In this document: positions 42,694 to 53,475 of the stretch, piece after piece
How positions within the stretch are numbered: position 1 is the stretch's first letter
Layout of the letters: every line of letters starts with the position of its first letter
DNA from: Buddleja alternifolia
Lineage: Eukaryota; Streptophyta; Magnoliopsida; Lamiales; Scrophulariaceae
Reading direction: 5' to 3'
DNA: 64,000 bases
Assembly (NCBI GenBank): GCA_019426215.1
Contig: CM033402.1
Location: 26,881,102 to 26,945,101, forward strand
Notes under the pieces: model-generated
Database searches by the model: none
What the model was told of the DNA's origin: nothing
The model's input: the letters and a program-made list of their open reading frames with translations, nothing else
Program-made: the position numbers and the translations under genes

Positions 42694-44017
42694 ATGGCGA
42701 AATGGAGAGGAAGAAAGGCCAAGGAGACTGCGGCGAGTCTGTCAACCACACTTCCGGAGTCACAACACCCACCGACGGCGACTGAAAGTCCACATCAAGA
42801 AAAACCCGTAGATGCGATGGAAGAAGCTGAAGGCGAATTAGGGTTTGGTTTTGAAAAGGGGCAAACAAGTGCAGCACCATTGTTTGAACAACAATCGGCA
42901 ACCCCAACTCCGATTGTCGATGAAGGAGTGCCGGAGAAGCAAGGTCTGACCCAGCCATGCACATGGAGTGGGTTATTTACCGAAAATTGGGATGGGAATA
43001 GTGGATTGACACTGAAATGAATCCAAACAGAGAGGGACGAAATATGCTTGACTAAGGAGGACGTGGAATCGGAAATGGCGTATTAGAAATTCTCATTATC
43101 ACCATATGTACTGAGTCAGGAACTTCCCACAACAGTTATGGTGAATTTCCTCAAGTAAAGGTGGAGAGGTTTGAAAATACCATTGGTGGTCAAGAGGGAA
43201 GGGTATTTCATATTGTGTTTTGACATAGAGAAGGATATGAATGCAGTACTCAACAAAGGTCTACAGTTTTTTTATTCCAAGCCCCTTATTCTTAAATGTT
43301 GGTCTGCTGATTTGGGGAAAGGGGAGAATATCACCAATGTACCGATCTGGATACAACTTCCCGATCTACTATTGGGGATGTGGGGTGTATCCAGCCTAAG
43401 TAATATTGCAAGTAAAGTGGGGGAACCCCTTCATACAAATGAATTAATAGCAAAAAAAACTCAAATTAGAGTATGCTAGGGTTCTGGTGAATGTTGAGAT
43501 AGGTATGGAGCTGCCTAAGGAGATAATAATACGTAATGTAGTAGATGGGACAGTGGTGAAACAAGAAATCAGATATGAGTGGATCCCATTATACTGTAAA
43601 CAGTGCAAAGGTTGGGGACATAGAGAATCAGGGTGTAAAAAACCAATTGTAAAACAGTGGCAAGTGAGGAGGAAAGATACTGATGCAGGGGAAAAGGAGG
43701 TGAGTATCACAGAGGGGTCAAGGACAGAGCATGGCCCAAGTATCCAGGGGGATCAGGAAGTACAGATTATAAGCAACACCCCAACCCAAAGTAGGGGCAG
43801 TCCAAATCAGCACACAACCACCAAAGGGAAAGGCCTCATGCAGGATTGGCAAGAAGTGAGGTGCTCAAAGAGTAGAAAAGGAAGTACCTGGGCCGACAAG
43901 GCATCCAATATAGCAGTGCAACATGCTCTATCCAATCTTTTTCAAGTGTTAAGTAAAGCAGGAAGTCAGGTTGAGAGGGGTACAGTACAAGAGGAAGATC
44001 AACCCCTGGACCTATGA
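42694..44017 (+). pseudogene. LINE ORF1 (DUF4283-like, zinc knuckle)
   Basis: ATG at 42694 opens MAKWRGRKAKETAAS. After an acidic N-terminus come the plant LINE ORF1 domain (LVVKREGYFILCFDIEKDMNAVL, PIWIQLPDLLLGMWG) and a CKQCKGWGHRESGC knuckle, then a Gln/Ser-rich tail. Stops at 43018 and 43084 and a frameshift near 43475 break it. ORF1 proteins coat LINE RNA. It overlaps the start of ORF2 by four bases (ATGA-type). Confidence 0.88.
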
Positions 44018-46787
44018 ATATTGCCACGTGGAATATCAGAGGGTTGAACACAGCCGATAAGCAGCAAGCTGTGAAGAGGCTGATGAAAACCAAGAGGTTA
44101 GATGTGATGGGAGTGATTGAAATAAGAGTTAAGCTAGGAAATTACCAAAAAGTCAGAAGATGTTTTGGAGCAGAATGGGAAGTGGTAAACAATTATGTAG
44201 GAGCAAACAATGGTAGAATATGGATTTTTTGGAGGAAAAAATAAAGTGCAATGTTCTGTCCTATTTGTAACTGAACAACAAATGACTTATAGAGTTTGTA
44301 TTGGCAAATATCAATTTATAATCTCTGTGGTTTATGCATTGAATGATGAACTGGGCAGGAGGGCTCTATGGCAGGATTTAGAATCACAACATTACACTAA
44401 CCCCTCGATTCTGATGGGCGACTGGAACACAACTCTAAAGAGCAATGAAAAGCTAATTAGTGATGGGAGCTATGCAGGGGGTAATGAGGCTATGCGTACA
44501 TGTTTTGAAAATGTTGGGTTGAAGGATATACCATTTTCAGGGAAATTCTATACATGGTGTAACCACCAACAGGCTGATACTAGAACATATTGCAAATTGG
44601 ATAGGGTGGTTGCCAATAGGCCATGGTTTCTATAGTTGGAGGGTTACACAGTGGTTTTCAAGGAGAAGGATGTGTCAGATCATAGTTCTATGATTTTGAA
44701 TATTCAAGAGATGAGGTTGGGGAAAACACCATTCAAATTTCTGAATGGATGGGTAAACCACCCAAAGTTCTTTACACAAGAGGGCTGGCAGCAACATATA
44801 GAAGGTTGTAAAATGTACATATTAGTGAAGAAGTGTAAGTTCATTAAACAGGGACTGAAGGACCTGCTTAGGGGCAATTATACAAATATAACAGATCATA
44901 TCAACACTGCAAGGTTACAATTACAACATGTGCAAGAGAGGCTCAAGATAGCACCATTTGATGCTAATTTGATTCAACAAGAGAAGGGCACTTATGAGCA
45001 ATTAAGAAATCTAATCAAAACTGAAATGGATTTCTTAAGACAGAGAGCAAAGGCTGAATATATGCAGTATAGGGATGAGTGCACAAATTATTTTTTTGCA
45101 AAGATCCAAGCAAAGAAATCACAGAGTAAAATATTTTCATTAAGAAGTAGTGAGGGGGATAGTCTCATAGAACCAGAAGCTATTAAGAAGGAGATTCTGG
45201 GCTTCTACCAGAACCTTTTGGGTACCCCTAGTCAGGCTACTGCGGTGATCAAAGCTCATATCATAGAACAAGGATATACATTGCAGGCAACAGATTGGGA
45301 AAGTCTTAGAATTCCAGTTACAAAAGAAGAAGTTAAAATGGTGGTGTTCTCTATCCCTGAAGACAAGAGTCCTAGGCCAGATGGGTTCAACTCTTGTTTT
45401 TTTAGGAAATCTTGGTCTATTGTAGGAGAAGATGTTACAAACGCAGTGATGGACTGTATAGCCAAAAGAAGAATGCTAACTGAAATCAATCACACAGTGC
45501 TTCATTTAATCCCCAAATGTCAGTCACCAAAAGCAGCAAGTGAATTCAGGCCCATTGCTTGTTGTACTGTTCTGCATAAAATAATTTCAAAGTTGATTTG
45601 TAATAGACTCTAGCTGGTGTTGCCCAAGTTAGTGGACCAAGCACAAGGGGCCTTTGTGGAAGGGAGATCTATTGTTGAGAATGTGGTGTTGTGTCATGAA
45701 TTAGTAAAAGGATATACAAAAAAGGGGGTCTCACCTTGGGCAATGATGAAAGTTGATATCAGGAAAGCATATGATACTGTGAGCTGGGCTTTTCTTGAGA
45801 ATGTTTTAAAAGCATATGGGTTCCCAGATGATTTTGTGCAGTTAATCATGCTTTGTGTGTCTAGTACCAGTTACTCCATTATGGTACATGGTTTTATGTT
45901 TGGATTCTTCAAAGGAAGGAGGGGATTGAGACAGGGGGACCCCATGTCCTCCTATCTCTTTGTACTGATCATGGACTATTTGTCTAGGGGCTTTAGAACA
46001 CTACACAGAGGCCCACAATTTAAATTCCATCCTAAATGCAAAAGAGTGGGACTGGTCAATCTGTGCTTTGCAGATGACCTTATGATGTTTTGAAAAGGGG
46101 AATTAAAGTCTGTCAGGGAGATTAAAGTTGGGTTTGAGGTATTTGCATAAGCAACTGGACTACAAGCTAATCAAGAAAAAAATAATTCATTTGTGGGGGT
46201 GTACAGGAGGTTGTCAAAGAGCGCATTTTGAGAGAGACAGGCTATATGGAAGGTGAGATGCCTATAAGATATTTGAGGGTCCCCCTAAAATCAACCAGGC
46301 TTACGGTTAAGAATTGTCAACCATTAATTGACAAAATCTTACAGAGAATTTCATGATGGACAATAAGATTTTATCATTTGCAGGACGGGTGATATTGATT
46401 AAAGCTATGGTTTTTGGGATTCAAATGTATTGGAGTCAGATCTTCCCTATAACACTTACTGTAATTAATGAAATAGAGAGGATGTGTAGAACTTTCTTAT
46501 GGATGGGGAATACTACTGGTAAATACTCTGCTGCTGTGAAGTGGACAGATATTTACATGCCTAAGAGTGAAAGAGGGTTGGGTATAATCTCACTAGGCAT
46601 GTGGAACATTGCTACCTTGTTCAAACAAATTTGGAACATTGCCACAAAGACCGATTCGTTGTGGATAAAATGGATACATGCTTATTATTTGAAAACAGTG
46701 TCAGTGTGGGAAATACAGGCAAAATAGTCAGATTCTTGGTTGTGGAGGAGGTTGTTAGGTGTCAGAGATAAATTCAATGAAGTTGTT
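44014..46787 (+). pseudogene. LINE ORF2: endonuclease and reverse transcriptase
   Basis: The endonuclease begins NIATWNIRGLN and shows LMGDWNTTL and SDHSSM, the metal-binding and His-containing motifs of an apurinic-type endonuclease. The reverse transcriptase shows FRPIACCTVLHKIISK, QGAFVEGRSIVENV, MKVDIRKAYDTVSW, GLRQGDPMSSYLFVL and the catalytic CFADDLMMF. A frameshift at about 44230 and stops at 44633, 45611 and 46092 break it. Athila-B interrupts the C-terminal part after FNEVV at 46787; it resumes at 59033. Confidence 0.93.
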
Positions 46788-48133
46788 TGATAAGAGGTAT
46801 TCTTACGTATTTTTAAGCTCGTGATCTGATGTTTTTGGATGTATTTATTGCCTAAATCATGCCACATTTGCGTTTAATCGAGGTGTTAAGTGATTTCAAG
46901 TGAAAAACAAGAGCACACAAAGAAAAGGGCAAAAAATGATGCACGACAGAATTTCAAACCTGTTGACCACGCCCAGGCGCCGGGCAAGAAACAGCAAGTT
47001 CAGCATCCTGTTGACCACGCCTAGGCGCGACCTTACCCATGCCAAGGCGCCGTCCTGTCCGCGTTTGATCGCCGTTATTACCACACTTGGGCGCCGCTGG
47101 ACTTATCCCCCAAGAAAAATACGCCACGTATGCCGCGCCTAGGCGCCGGCGTAACTATTTTCCAAGTGTATAAAAGCCAATTTTCAGGATGGAGGAGGGG
47201 TCCAAAAATCTGGGGATTGAAAGCACTTTTCTGGGAATTTGAGCCACAATTTCATCAATATTTGAAGGAGAAGAAGGGGGATTAAGCTAGAGATTGAAGT
47301 TCCAAGCTAGGATTCATCATCAACCAAGCCTTAGGGAGTTTTACTTGCTTTCATTATATGTTTATGTTCATAATTATGTATATGATTGTTCTAGATCTTC
47401 TTGAGCTATTGATGATGAGCTAATTTTGTAGAACTAAGGCCATGTGATGGCCAAATTGATAAGTCAACATATATGAAGTGATTTTTTGTATTAATTCTCC
47501 TATTGCTTTGTGTGTTAATTTTATGCTTTTATTCCAATCATATGCTTGATCATCATATGCTTGCTATCTTGCCTAATCCAGTCATTCGAGAGAAGATAAG
47601 TTAGGGTTCAGGAGAATTAACACATCATCCGAAAAGAATGAGGAATTGCCCCTATAGATAGGTAGAGATTCCCGGGTGCAGTTAGCCGGATTTATCCGGG
47701 GAAATTCTAAAACGTAAATGCGTGGTTATTGGTTAGATTCTCGGATAGACATATTTAGAGAACTGTCAATTAATCATAGCATTATTATGAGCCGAGACAT
47801 CGGGTAATAGTTAATAAAGGAATTTCCACCAAAGCAATAGGAGTCTAATAATTCGAAGAGTAGCTCATATATATTGACGAGTAGATTTGGTTGTAGCCTG
47901 TGCCTTAGTCATTTTATCATATGTGAGTTTCAGTCTATAGTTCATTTCCTCTTTTGTCCTTTGTTTATCTAATCAATTCTTGCAATGTACTTAATTTATC
48001 TTTTCTTTCATTGAAAATCATAAGCTAAAATCCAAGTCTCCGTGGTTCGACAACCCGGACTTATTTTGTCCACTTTTATTACTATCACGACTAGTACACT
48101 TGCTATTAAAGCACGTTAGGTTCTAGTCTGTCA
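46788..48133 (+). repeat. 5' LTR of Athila-B
   Basis: 1346 bp from TGATAAGAGG to AGTCTGTCA. Promoter array and TATA box at 46968-47175. It is directly followed by the primer-binding site. Confidence 0.95.
46968..47175 (+). promoter_or_regulatory. 5' LTR promoter of Athila-B: GGCGCC-type array plus TATA box
   Basis: Five 14-mers at 46968-46981, 47016-47029, 47038-47051, 47082-47095 and 47134-47147 (CGCGCCTAGGCGCC), then TATAAAA at 47169-47175, 21 bases after the last copy. Confidence 0.82.
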
Positions 48134-48138
48134 AGTTT

Positions 48139-48154
48139 TTGGCCGTTGCCAGGG
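48139..48154 (+). promoter_or_regulatory. Primer-binding site of Athila-B
   Basis: TTGGCCGTTGCCAGGG lies within six bases of the LTR end and is a variant of TGGCGCCGTTGCCGGGG. Confidence 0.8.
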
Positions 48155-48293
48155 ATTTGTTTATTTTTAGTTTTTGATTTTTCGTTTACGTTTGCATAAT
48201 TCTTAGTTGTTGTTTATTTCTTACTTTTCTTTTATTTTCATATTAGTTTAAGTTTGTTTCTTGTGATAATTGATAGGTTTTGACTTGTGGTGC

Positions 48294-49439
48294 ATGACCC
48301 GCTCATCCAACGAGCCCCTATACGATTTTGAGCCCGAGATAGAGCGTGTTCTTCGGGCTAGTAGACGAACTCGAGAAATGGTCGACAATTTCAATCCAAA
48401 TCCGAATGGAAACTTTCCCAATATGAATCTTCCGAAAAATAGGGAGTGGTTGCAAAATCTACTCCAAGCTATGCAACTGGCACCTCCACCGACTTCTCTA
48501 TCGGTTCATGGTAATCAACCACCCTGGGTACACACTACACCGGGACCAGTTGTCTTCCCGGACTTTGCTACGCCACATTTCCACATTCCATCTCATATGT
48601 TTGGGATGGTTCAAGCGGAGCCTTTTTATGGTGATTCGAGAGACTCTCCTCATGACCACTTAGATCACTTTGAGAATGTGATCTCTACTATGCAATTCAA
48701 CCCACGCGATCTTTATGCCATCCGCCTCCAATTATTTCATTTCTCTTTGAAGGATGAGGCGAATCTTTAGTACAAGTCGTTGCCCCCACAATCAATTAGA
48801 ACATGGGATGATCTAGTAGACCAGTTTCTCAACAAATTCTTCACTCCATCAAAAATCAACGAGCTTAGAAGTGAGATCAAAGGGTTCAAACAAACAAGGA
48901 ACGAGTCCTTAGCATCCACATGGGCAAAGTACAAAGGTATGCTTCGAAAGTGCCCCGACCACAATTATACACGAGACGAGCAAGTGCAACATTTTTATAA
49001 TGGAGTCCGATCTCGGATTGGACACCGACTCAATGCGGGAGCCGGTGGTGACCTTTTAGGCCTTGATAGTAGGTCCGTGTGGATTAAGCTTGAGCAAATG
49101 ACTAGGGAGGATAAACTTTACCCCGAAGATGATGATGAGCTCCCTCCAACAAATCGAAGGGTTGTTTGTGTTCAAGAATTAGGGGAAGTAGTTGACCCGG
49201 AACCGGAGGTTGTAGATGTAAATTTTGTGGGGAATCATAATCGGCAACTGTTGAATTTCCATATACCTGAAAACTTCCCAAAGAGGCCAAACCTCACACA
49301 AAATGCACAACCGGGCATTTACCAACCCCCGAGGCCTCCTTTCAACAACCAACCCCCGAGGTCTCCTTTTAACAACCCACCTCCGATGCAAGGCAATCTA
49401 AATGTGCAAGGGCAAGAGCAAGTGGGCGCCCACGAGTGA
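48294..49439 (+). pseudogene. gag: Athila-B Gag
   Basis: The start at 48294 (MTRSSNEPLYDFEPEIERV) aligns with the Gag start of Athila-A. The capsid domain follows (RLQLFHFSLKDEA, WDDLVDQFLNKFF, ELRSEIKGFKQTRNESL). A TAG at 48768-48770 stands where the family has Trp. The C-terminal part is Pro/Asn-rich with PPRPPFNNQ-type repeats and no zinc knuckle, unlike Athila-A, so RNA binding must have been altered or lost. Confidence 0.9.
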
Positions 49440-49563
49440 CGAGCGACATGATGATCATATAAGGAAATCGGATACGTCGATCAATGAAGTCCGTAATATA
49501 ATGAAGGACATGTTCGTGGAAATGAAGGATTTGAGGACACAAATACGTTAAATATCCTCCGCG

Positions 49564-50972
49564 GTGAGTGGGAGAGCCCCGGGTACTCTACCAAGTGACA
49601 TGGAGAAGAACCCGAAAGAACAATGCCATTCCATCGCTTTGAGGAGTGGGAAGCAGTTGGAAAATGATGCAACACTGTCTCCCACGCCTAGGAGCGAGTC
49701 AGCCGATGCCCAGGCGCCGTCCACACCCAGTCAAGAAAATGTGTCACTGCATGCGATGCCCGAGCGCCATCATGACCATGCCCAGGCGCCGACTACACTG
49801 CATCTCGGCGCCGACATCAGCGCCCAGGCGCCGCCTCTTGTTTCTTCCGACCCTAGTTTTTCTACTCTAACCCCTCCTCCTCCCATTGAGATCCGTCTTC
49901 CCTTTCCAAATGCACAGAAGAAGAAAAGGATGAAGATGGATCTGAGTTTCCTCTGTATTTTGTCTATTCTTCGTAAGGTGAGGATAAATATTCCTTTTGT
50001 GGACGCTATTTTGCAAATGCCAAACTATGTGAAGTTCTTCAAGGATATTTTATCCAACAAACAAAAATGGGAGGAAACTAAAATAGTTTGTCTAACCGAG
50101 GAGTGCTCCGCCGTATTACTCAACAAATTGCCTTGCAAGCTCAAGGACCCGGGGAGTGTTACTATACCATGCACTATTGGTCATCTTAGTTTTAACAAGG
50201 TACTTTGGGATTCGAGAGCAAGTATCAATCTTCTCCCCTATTCCATCTTCAAGAAGCTCGGCCTTGGGAAGCCCAAACCTACATCGATGTCCTTACAATT
50301 GGCGAATCGTTCAATTAAGCACCTGAAAGGCATCATTGAAAATGTAATTGTGCAAGTGGAAAAATTTTACTTTCCGGTCGATTTTGTGGTGCTTGACATG
50401 GAAGAGGACGTGGAAGTACCGTTGATTCTACGGAGGCCATTCCTCGCCACGGGTAAGGCAATCATAGATGTCGCCGATGGTAAGCTTACTCTTCATGTGG
50501 GTGATGAGAAGGTTATTTTCGATGTATATAAAGTGCTTAAACATCCATATGATCATGATTCATGTTTACGCATTGATGCATTTGACACTGTGATTGGTGA
50601 GACTTTTCAGGCACGCATGGTAGATGACCCGCTAGAGGCATGTTTTTTGCAATCCATGGATGTCGATTCGGATAGTGAGGAGCAATAGGAAGTCATGTGT
50701 AGCTTAGAAAAGCAACCTCCTTACCTTGTTATGGGGGTTGAAAAGTTTGAAAGATCACTATCGGCTCCCCCTCGTCCTTCCATTGAAGAGGCCCCTACCC
50801 TTGAGTTTAAATCATTGCCTTTGCACTTGAAATATGTTTTTTTAAATGATAATAAAACATTGCCCTTAATTGTCTCATCTTCTTTGACAGGGGAACAAGA
50901 GGAACAACTCATGGGGGTGTTGAGGGCAAACAAGAAAGCTTTCGGGTGGACAATTGCGGACATTAAAGGCAT
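49564..50972 (+). pseudogene. pol: Athila-B protease and start of reverse transcriptase
   Basis: The frame opens with SGRAPGTLPSDMEKNPKEQ, the Athila linker. The linker is then extended by AQAP-containing repeats that match the LTR motif at DNA level. The protease domain follows (CSAVLLNKLPCKLKDPGSV), with WDSRASINLLP where the family has D-x-G-A: Gly is Arg, which should abolish activity. A TAG at 50686-50688 is followed by the pre-reverse-transcriptase part up to ADIKGIS at 50972, where the domain is deleted. Confidence 0.9.
49683..49832 (+). repeat. GGCGCC-type motif copies inside the Gag-Pol linker
   Basis: Copies of the LTR motif occur in coding sequence at 49683-49696, 49705-49718, 49755-49768, 49777-49790 and 49818-49832. 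In frame they give DAQAPS, HAQAPT and SAQAPP. Athila-A has no equivalent of its own motif at this place. Confidence 0.7.
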
Positions 50973-51257
50973 TAGCTATTGTATTTGCGTTTGACTCTAA
51001 ATGATGCACAAATGAATTATGCAACCACCGAAAAAGAGTTACTAGCTATTGTATTTGCGTTTGACAAATTCTATGCCTATCTCGTTTTGAACAAAGTAAT
51101 TGTGTACACCGATCACTCCGCACTAAAGTACTTGCTTGCCAAAAAGGATGCTAAACCTAGACTCCTTAGGTGGATTCTACTACTTCAAGAATTTGACCTC
51201 GAAATCAAGGATAAGAAAGGAGTAGAGAATGTAGTCGCCATCATTTGTCTAGGATAG
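50973..51257 (+). pseudogene. pol: Athila-B RNase H next to a reverse-transcriptase deletion with templated filler
   Basis: RNase H resumes with [17 protein letters not shown] and [11 protein letters not shown] after the whole reverse-transcriptase core is missing. The 23 bases at 50973-50995 (TAGCTATTGTATTTGCGTTT plus GAC) are an exact copy of 51043-51065 and sit as filler at the deletion junction. A frameshift near 51240 separates it from the integrase frame. Confidence 0.88.
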
Positions 51258-52633
51258 AGGCCCCTAGTCCCCAACACTTGCATGATACACCAATTAGAGA
51301 AGAGTTTCCCGATGAACACTTATTCGCTATATTTGATGACCCAACTCCTTGGTATGCAAATTTTGCTAATTATCTTGTCAAGGGAGTTTTTTCCCTGGAT
51401 ATTACTTTCCATCAAAAGAAGAAATTCTTATTTGATGTGAAGAAATATTTTTGGGACAAACCATATCTATTTAAGATTTGTGCAGATGGCCTCATTCAAA
51501 TATGTGTCCCCAAGGAGGAAATAGCATCGATTCTAGCTCATTTCCATGACATGTGGGTAGGTGGCCACTTTGGGCCTTCTAAAACAGTGGCTAAGGTGCT
51601 TCAATCAGGTTTCTTTTGGCCCACACTCTCTAAAGATGCATTTTTGTATGTCCAATCTTGTGATAGGTGCCAACGAACGGGTAATATCTCTAAAAGACAT
51701 GAAATGCCCTTGAATAGCATGCTTAAATGTGAACTATTTGATGTTTGGGGTATTAATTTAATGGGACCCTTCCCTAGTTCTTGTTCCAATAAGTATATTC
51801 TTGTTGCGGTTGACTACATCTCTAAATGGGTTGAAGCCGAGGCTTTGCCCACTAACGATGCTTGGGTGGTTACTCGATTTTTTAGGAAAAGGATTTTCAC
51901 TCGTTTTGGAACCCCTAGAGCAATCGTTAGTGACGGGGGCACACATTTTTGCAACAAGCAATTTGAACAATTATTGAACAAGTATGGGGTAAAGCATAAA
52001 ATTTCAACTCCCGACCACCCTCAAACGAGTGGGCATGTGGAGGTGTTTAATAGGGAGATTAAACGCATTCTTGAAAAAATGGTCAATGCATCTAGGAAGG
52101 ATTGGTCTCTTAAGCTAGATGACGCTTTATGAGCTTATAGGACCGCGTTTAAAACCCCGATTGGCATGTCTCTGTATCGCCTCGTTTTTGGAAAAGCATG
52201 TCACCTATCGGTTGAGCTTGAGCATCGTGCCTTTTGGGCTATTAAATTTTAAATTTTGACTCTACACTTGTAGGTACACATCGATTGCTCCAATTGCATG
52301 AGCTCGAGGAATGGCGCCACCAAGCTTATGAGAATGTTAAATTCTACAAGGAGCGCACTAAAACGTGGCACGACAAGCACATCATTCCCCACGAGTTTCA
52401 TGAAGGAGAGAGAGTTCTACTTTACAACTCTCGACTTCGACTCTTTCCCGGGAAGCTTAAGTGACGGTGGTCGAGACCATTCTTGATTTCCCATGTCTAT
52501 CCATCGGGTACCGTCGAGCTTACAACTGACAAGGGGCAAACGTTCATTACCAATGCTCAACGATTGAAACCGTATATCGGGACTGATGGACCAAGGGACA
52601 AAGTGTCCATCCTCCTCCGAGATCCTCCATAAT
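51245..52633 (+). pseudogene. pol: Athila-B integrase
   Basis: Order: HHCC zinc region ([24 protein letters not shown]), catalytic core with [22 protein letters not shown] and [11 protein letters not shown], and a GPY/F-like C-terminus. The first catalytic Asp is Asn here (codon 51755-51757). Stops at 52130 and 52249 and a stop at 52462 break the frame. The region ends near 52633, followed by the conserved hairpin. Confidence 0.92.
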
Positions 52634-52674
52634 TCTTCATCTCGAGTCGAGCTAATGACTATAAACTTGCGCTT

Positions 52675-52692
52675 CTTGGGAGGCAACCCTAG
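52675..52692 (+). other. Conserved hairpin after pol (Athila-B)
   Basis: CTTGGGAGGCAACCCTAG, a six-pair stem with one mismatch, 42 bases after the integrase stop; counterpart of 8261-8278 and 37456-37473. Confidence 0.5.
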
Positions 52693-52835
52693 CTCTCTTT
52701 CCTTTCCCTTTTTTTTTTTTTTTGCATTTTTATTTTAGTTTGCTTTGTTTTCTTTTGTTTCGTTTACGTTAGTTTATGTTTAAGCCTTTTTTTTCTTATT
52801 TTTCCCAAAAAATGGACTTCAATCAGTCTGATGGC

Positions 52836-53435
52836 CACGCCTAGGCGCCATATTGTCCGTGCCTAGGTGCCGATTTTCCCAGTTTACAACACTATCTCTT
52901 GCATCCCCCGCTTAGGCGCCGCACCACCAGCGCCCGACCACCACATATTACACGGCCAGGATTGGACTGAAGTCAGACGATTAAAATCGCATTGCAGCTT
53001 ACGGCGCCTAGGCGCCGCTCAGGTATAAATTTATTTTCAGTCAGAACTTAGGTCAGAAAAAAATTATCATCTCTCTCTACACTCGGTTCCATCGTCTCCC
53101 ACCACCTTTCATCGATTATAACCGTCAATTCGCCACAGTTCACAGTAACTATCGATCTCTCTCGGTTTGGGGCTCATTCCCGTCGATCTGCACGTCTCTT
53201 TGTCACAAGGTGAGTGAATAGCTTGGCCTTTCTCATTTTCGAATATTAAAGCCGTGTGGGGCTATATTTTGGTTATCGTATTAAGTGATTTATGGCGGAA
53301 TTTGTTGCTAATTGTTGGTGGATTTGGTTTTGTCGGTGAATTTTAAATTTGTAGATTGTTGTGGGTTGAGTGGTGATTTCCCTTTGAGCCGCGATTTCAG
53401 TTGGGCCATTTTTGTATTCAGTTGTGTGTTTTTAG
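52836..53435 (+). promoter_or_regulatory. Candidate internal promoter and leader intron of the env-like ORF
   Basis: LTR-type motifs recur at 52836-52849 (CACGCCTAGGCGCC), 52858-52871, 52907-52920 and 53003-53016 (GGCGCCTAGGCGCC, perfect palindrome). TATAAAT follows at 53024-53030, eight bases after the last copy. Then comes a CT-rich leader typical of plant genes, a consensus 5' splice site AAG/GTGAGT at 53210 and a TTTTTAG acceptor ending at 53435 (alternative at 53421). The env-like ATG is 41 bases downstream. The layout repeats that of Athila-A. Confidence 0.55.
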
Positions 53436-53475
53436 GTTGTTGTTGATACCGTTACGCTACTGAAATTCATACAAA

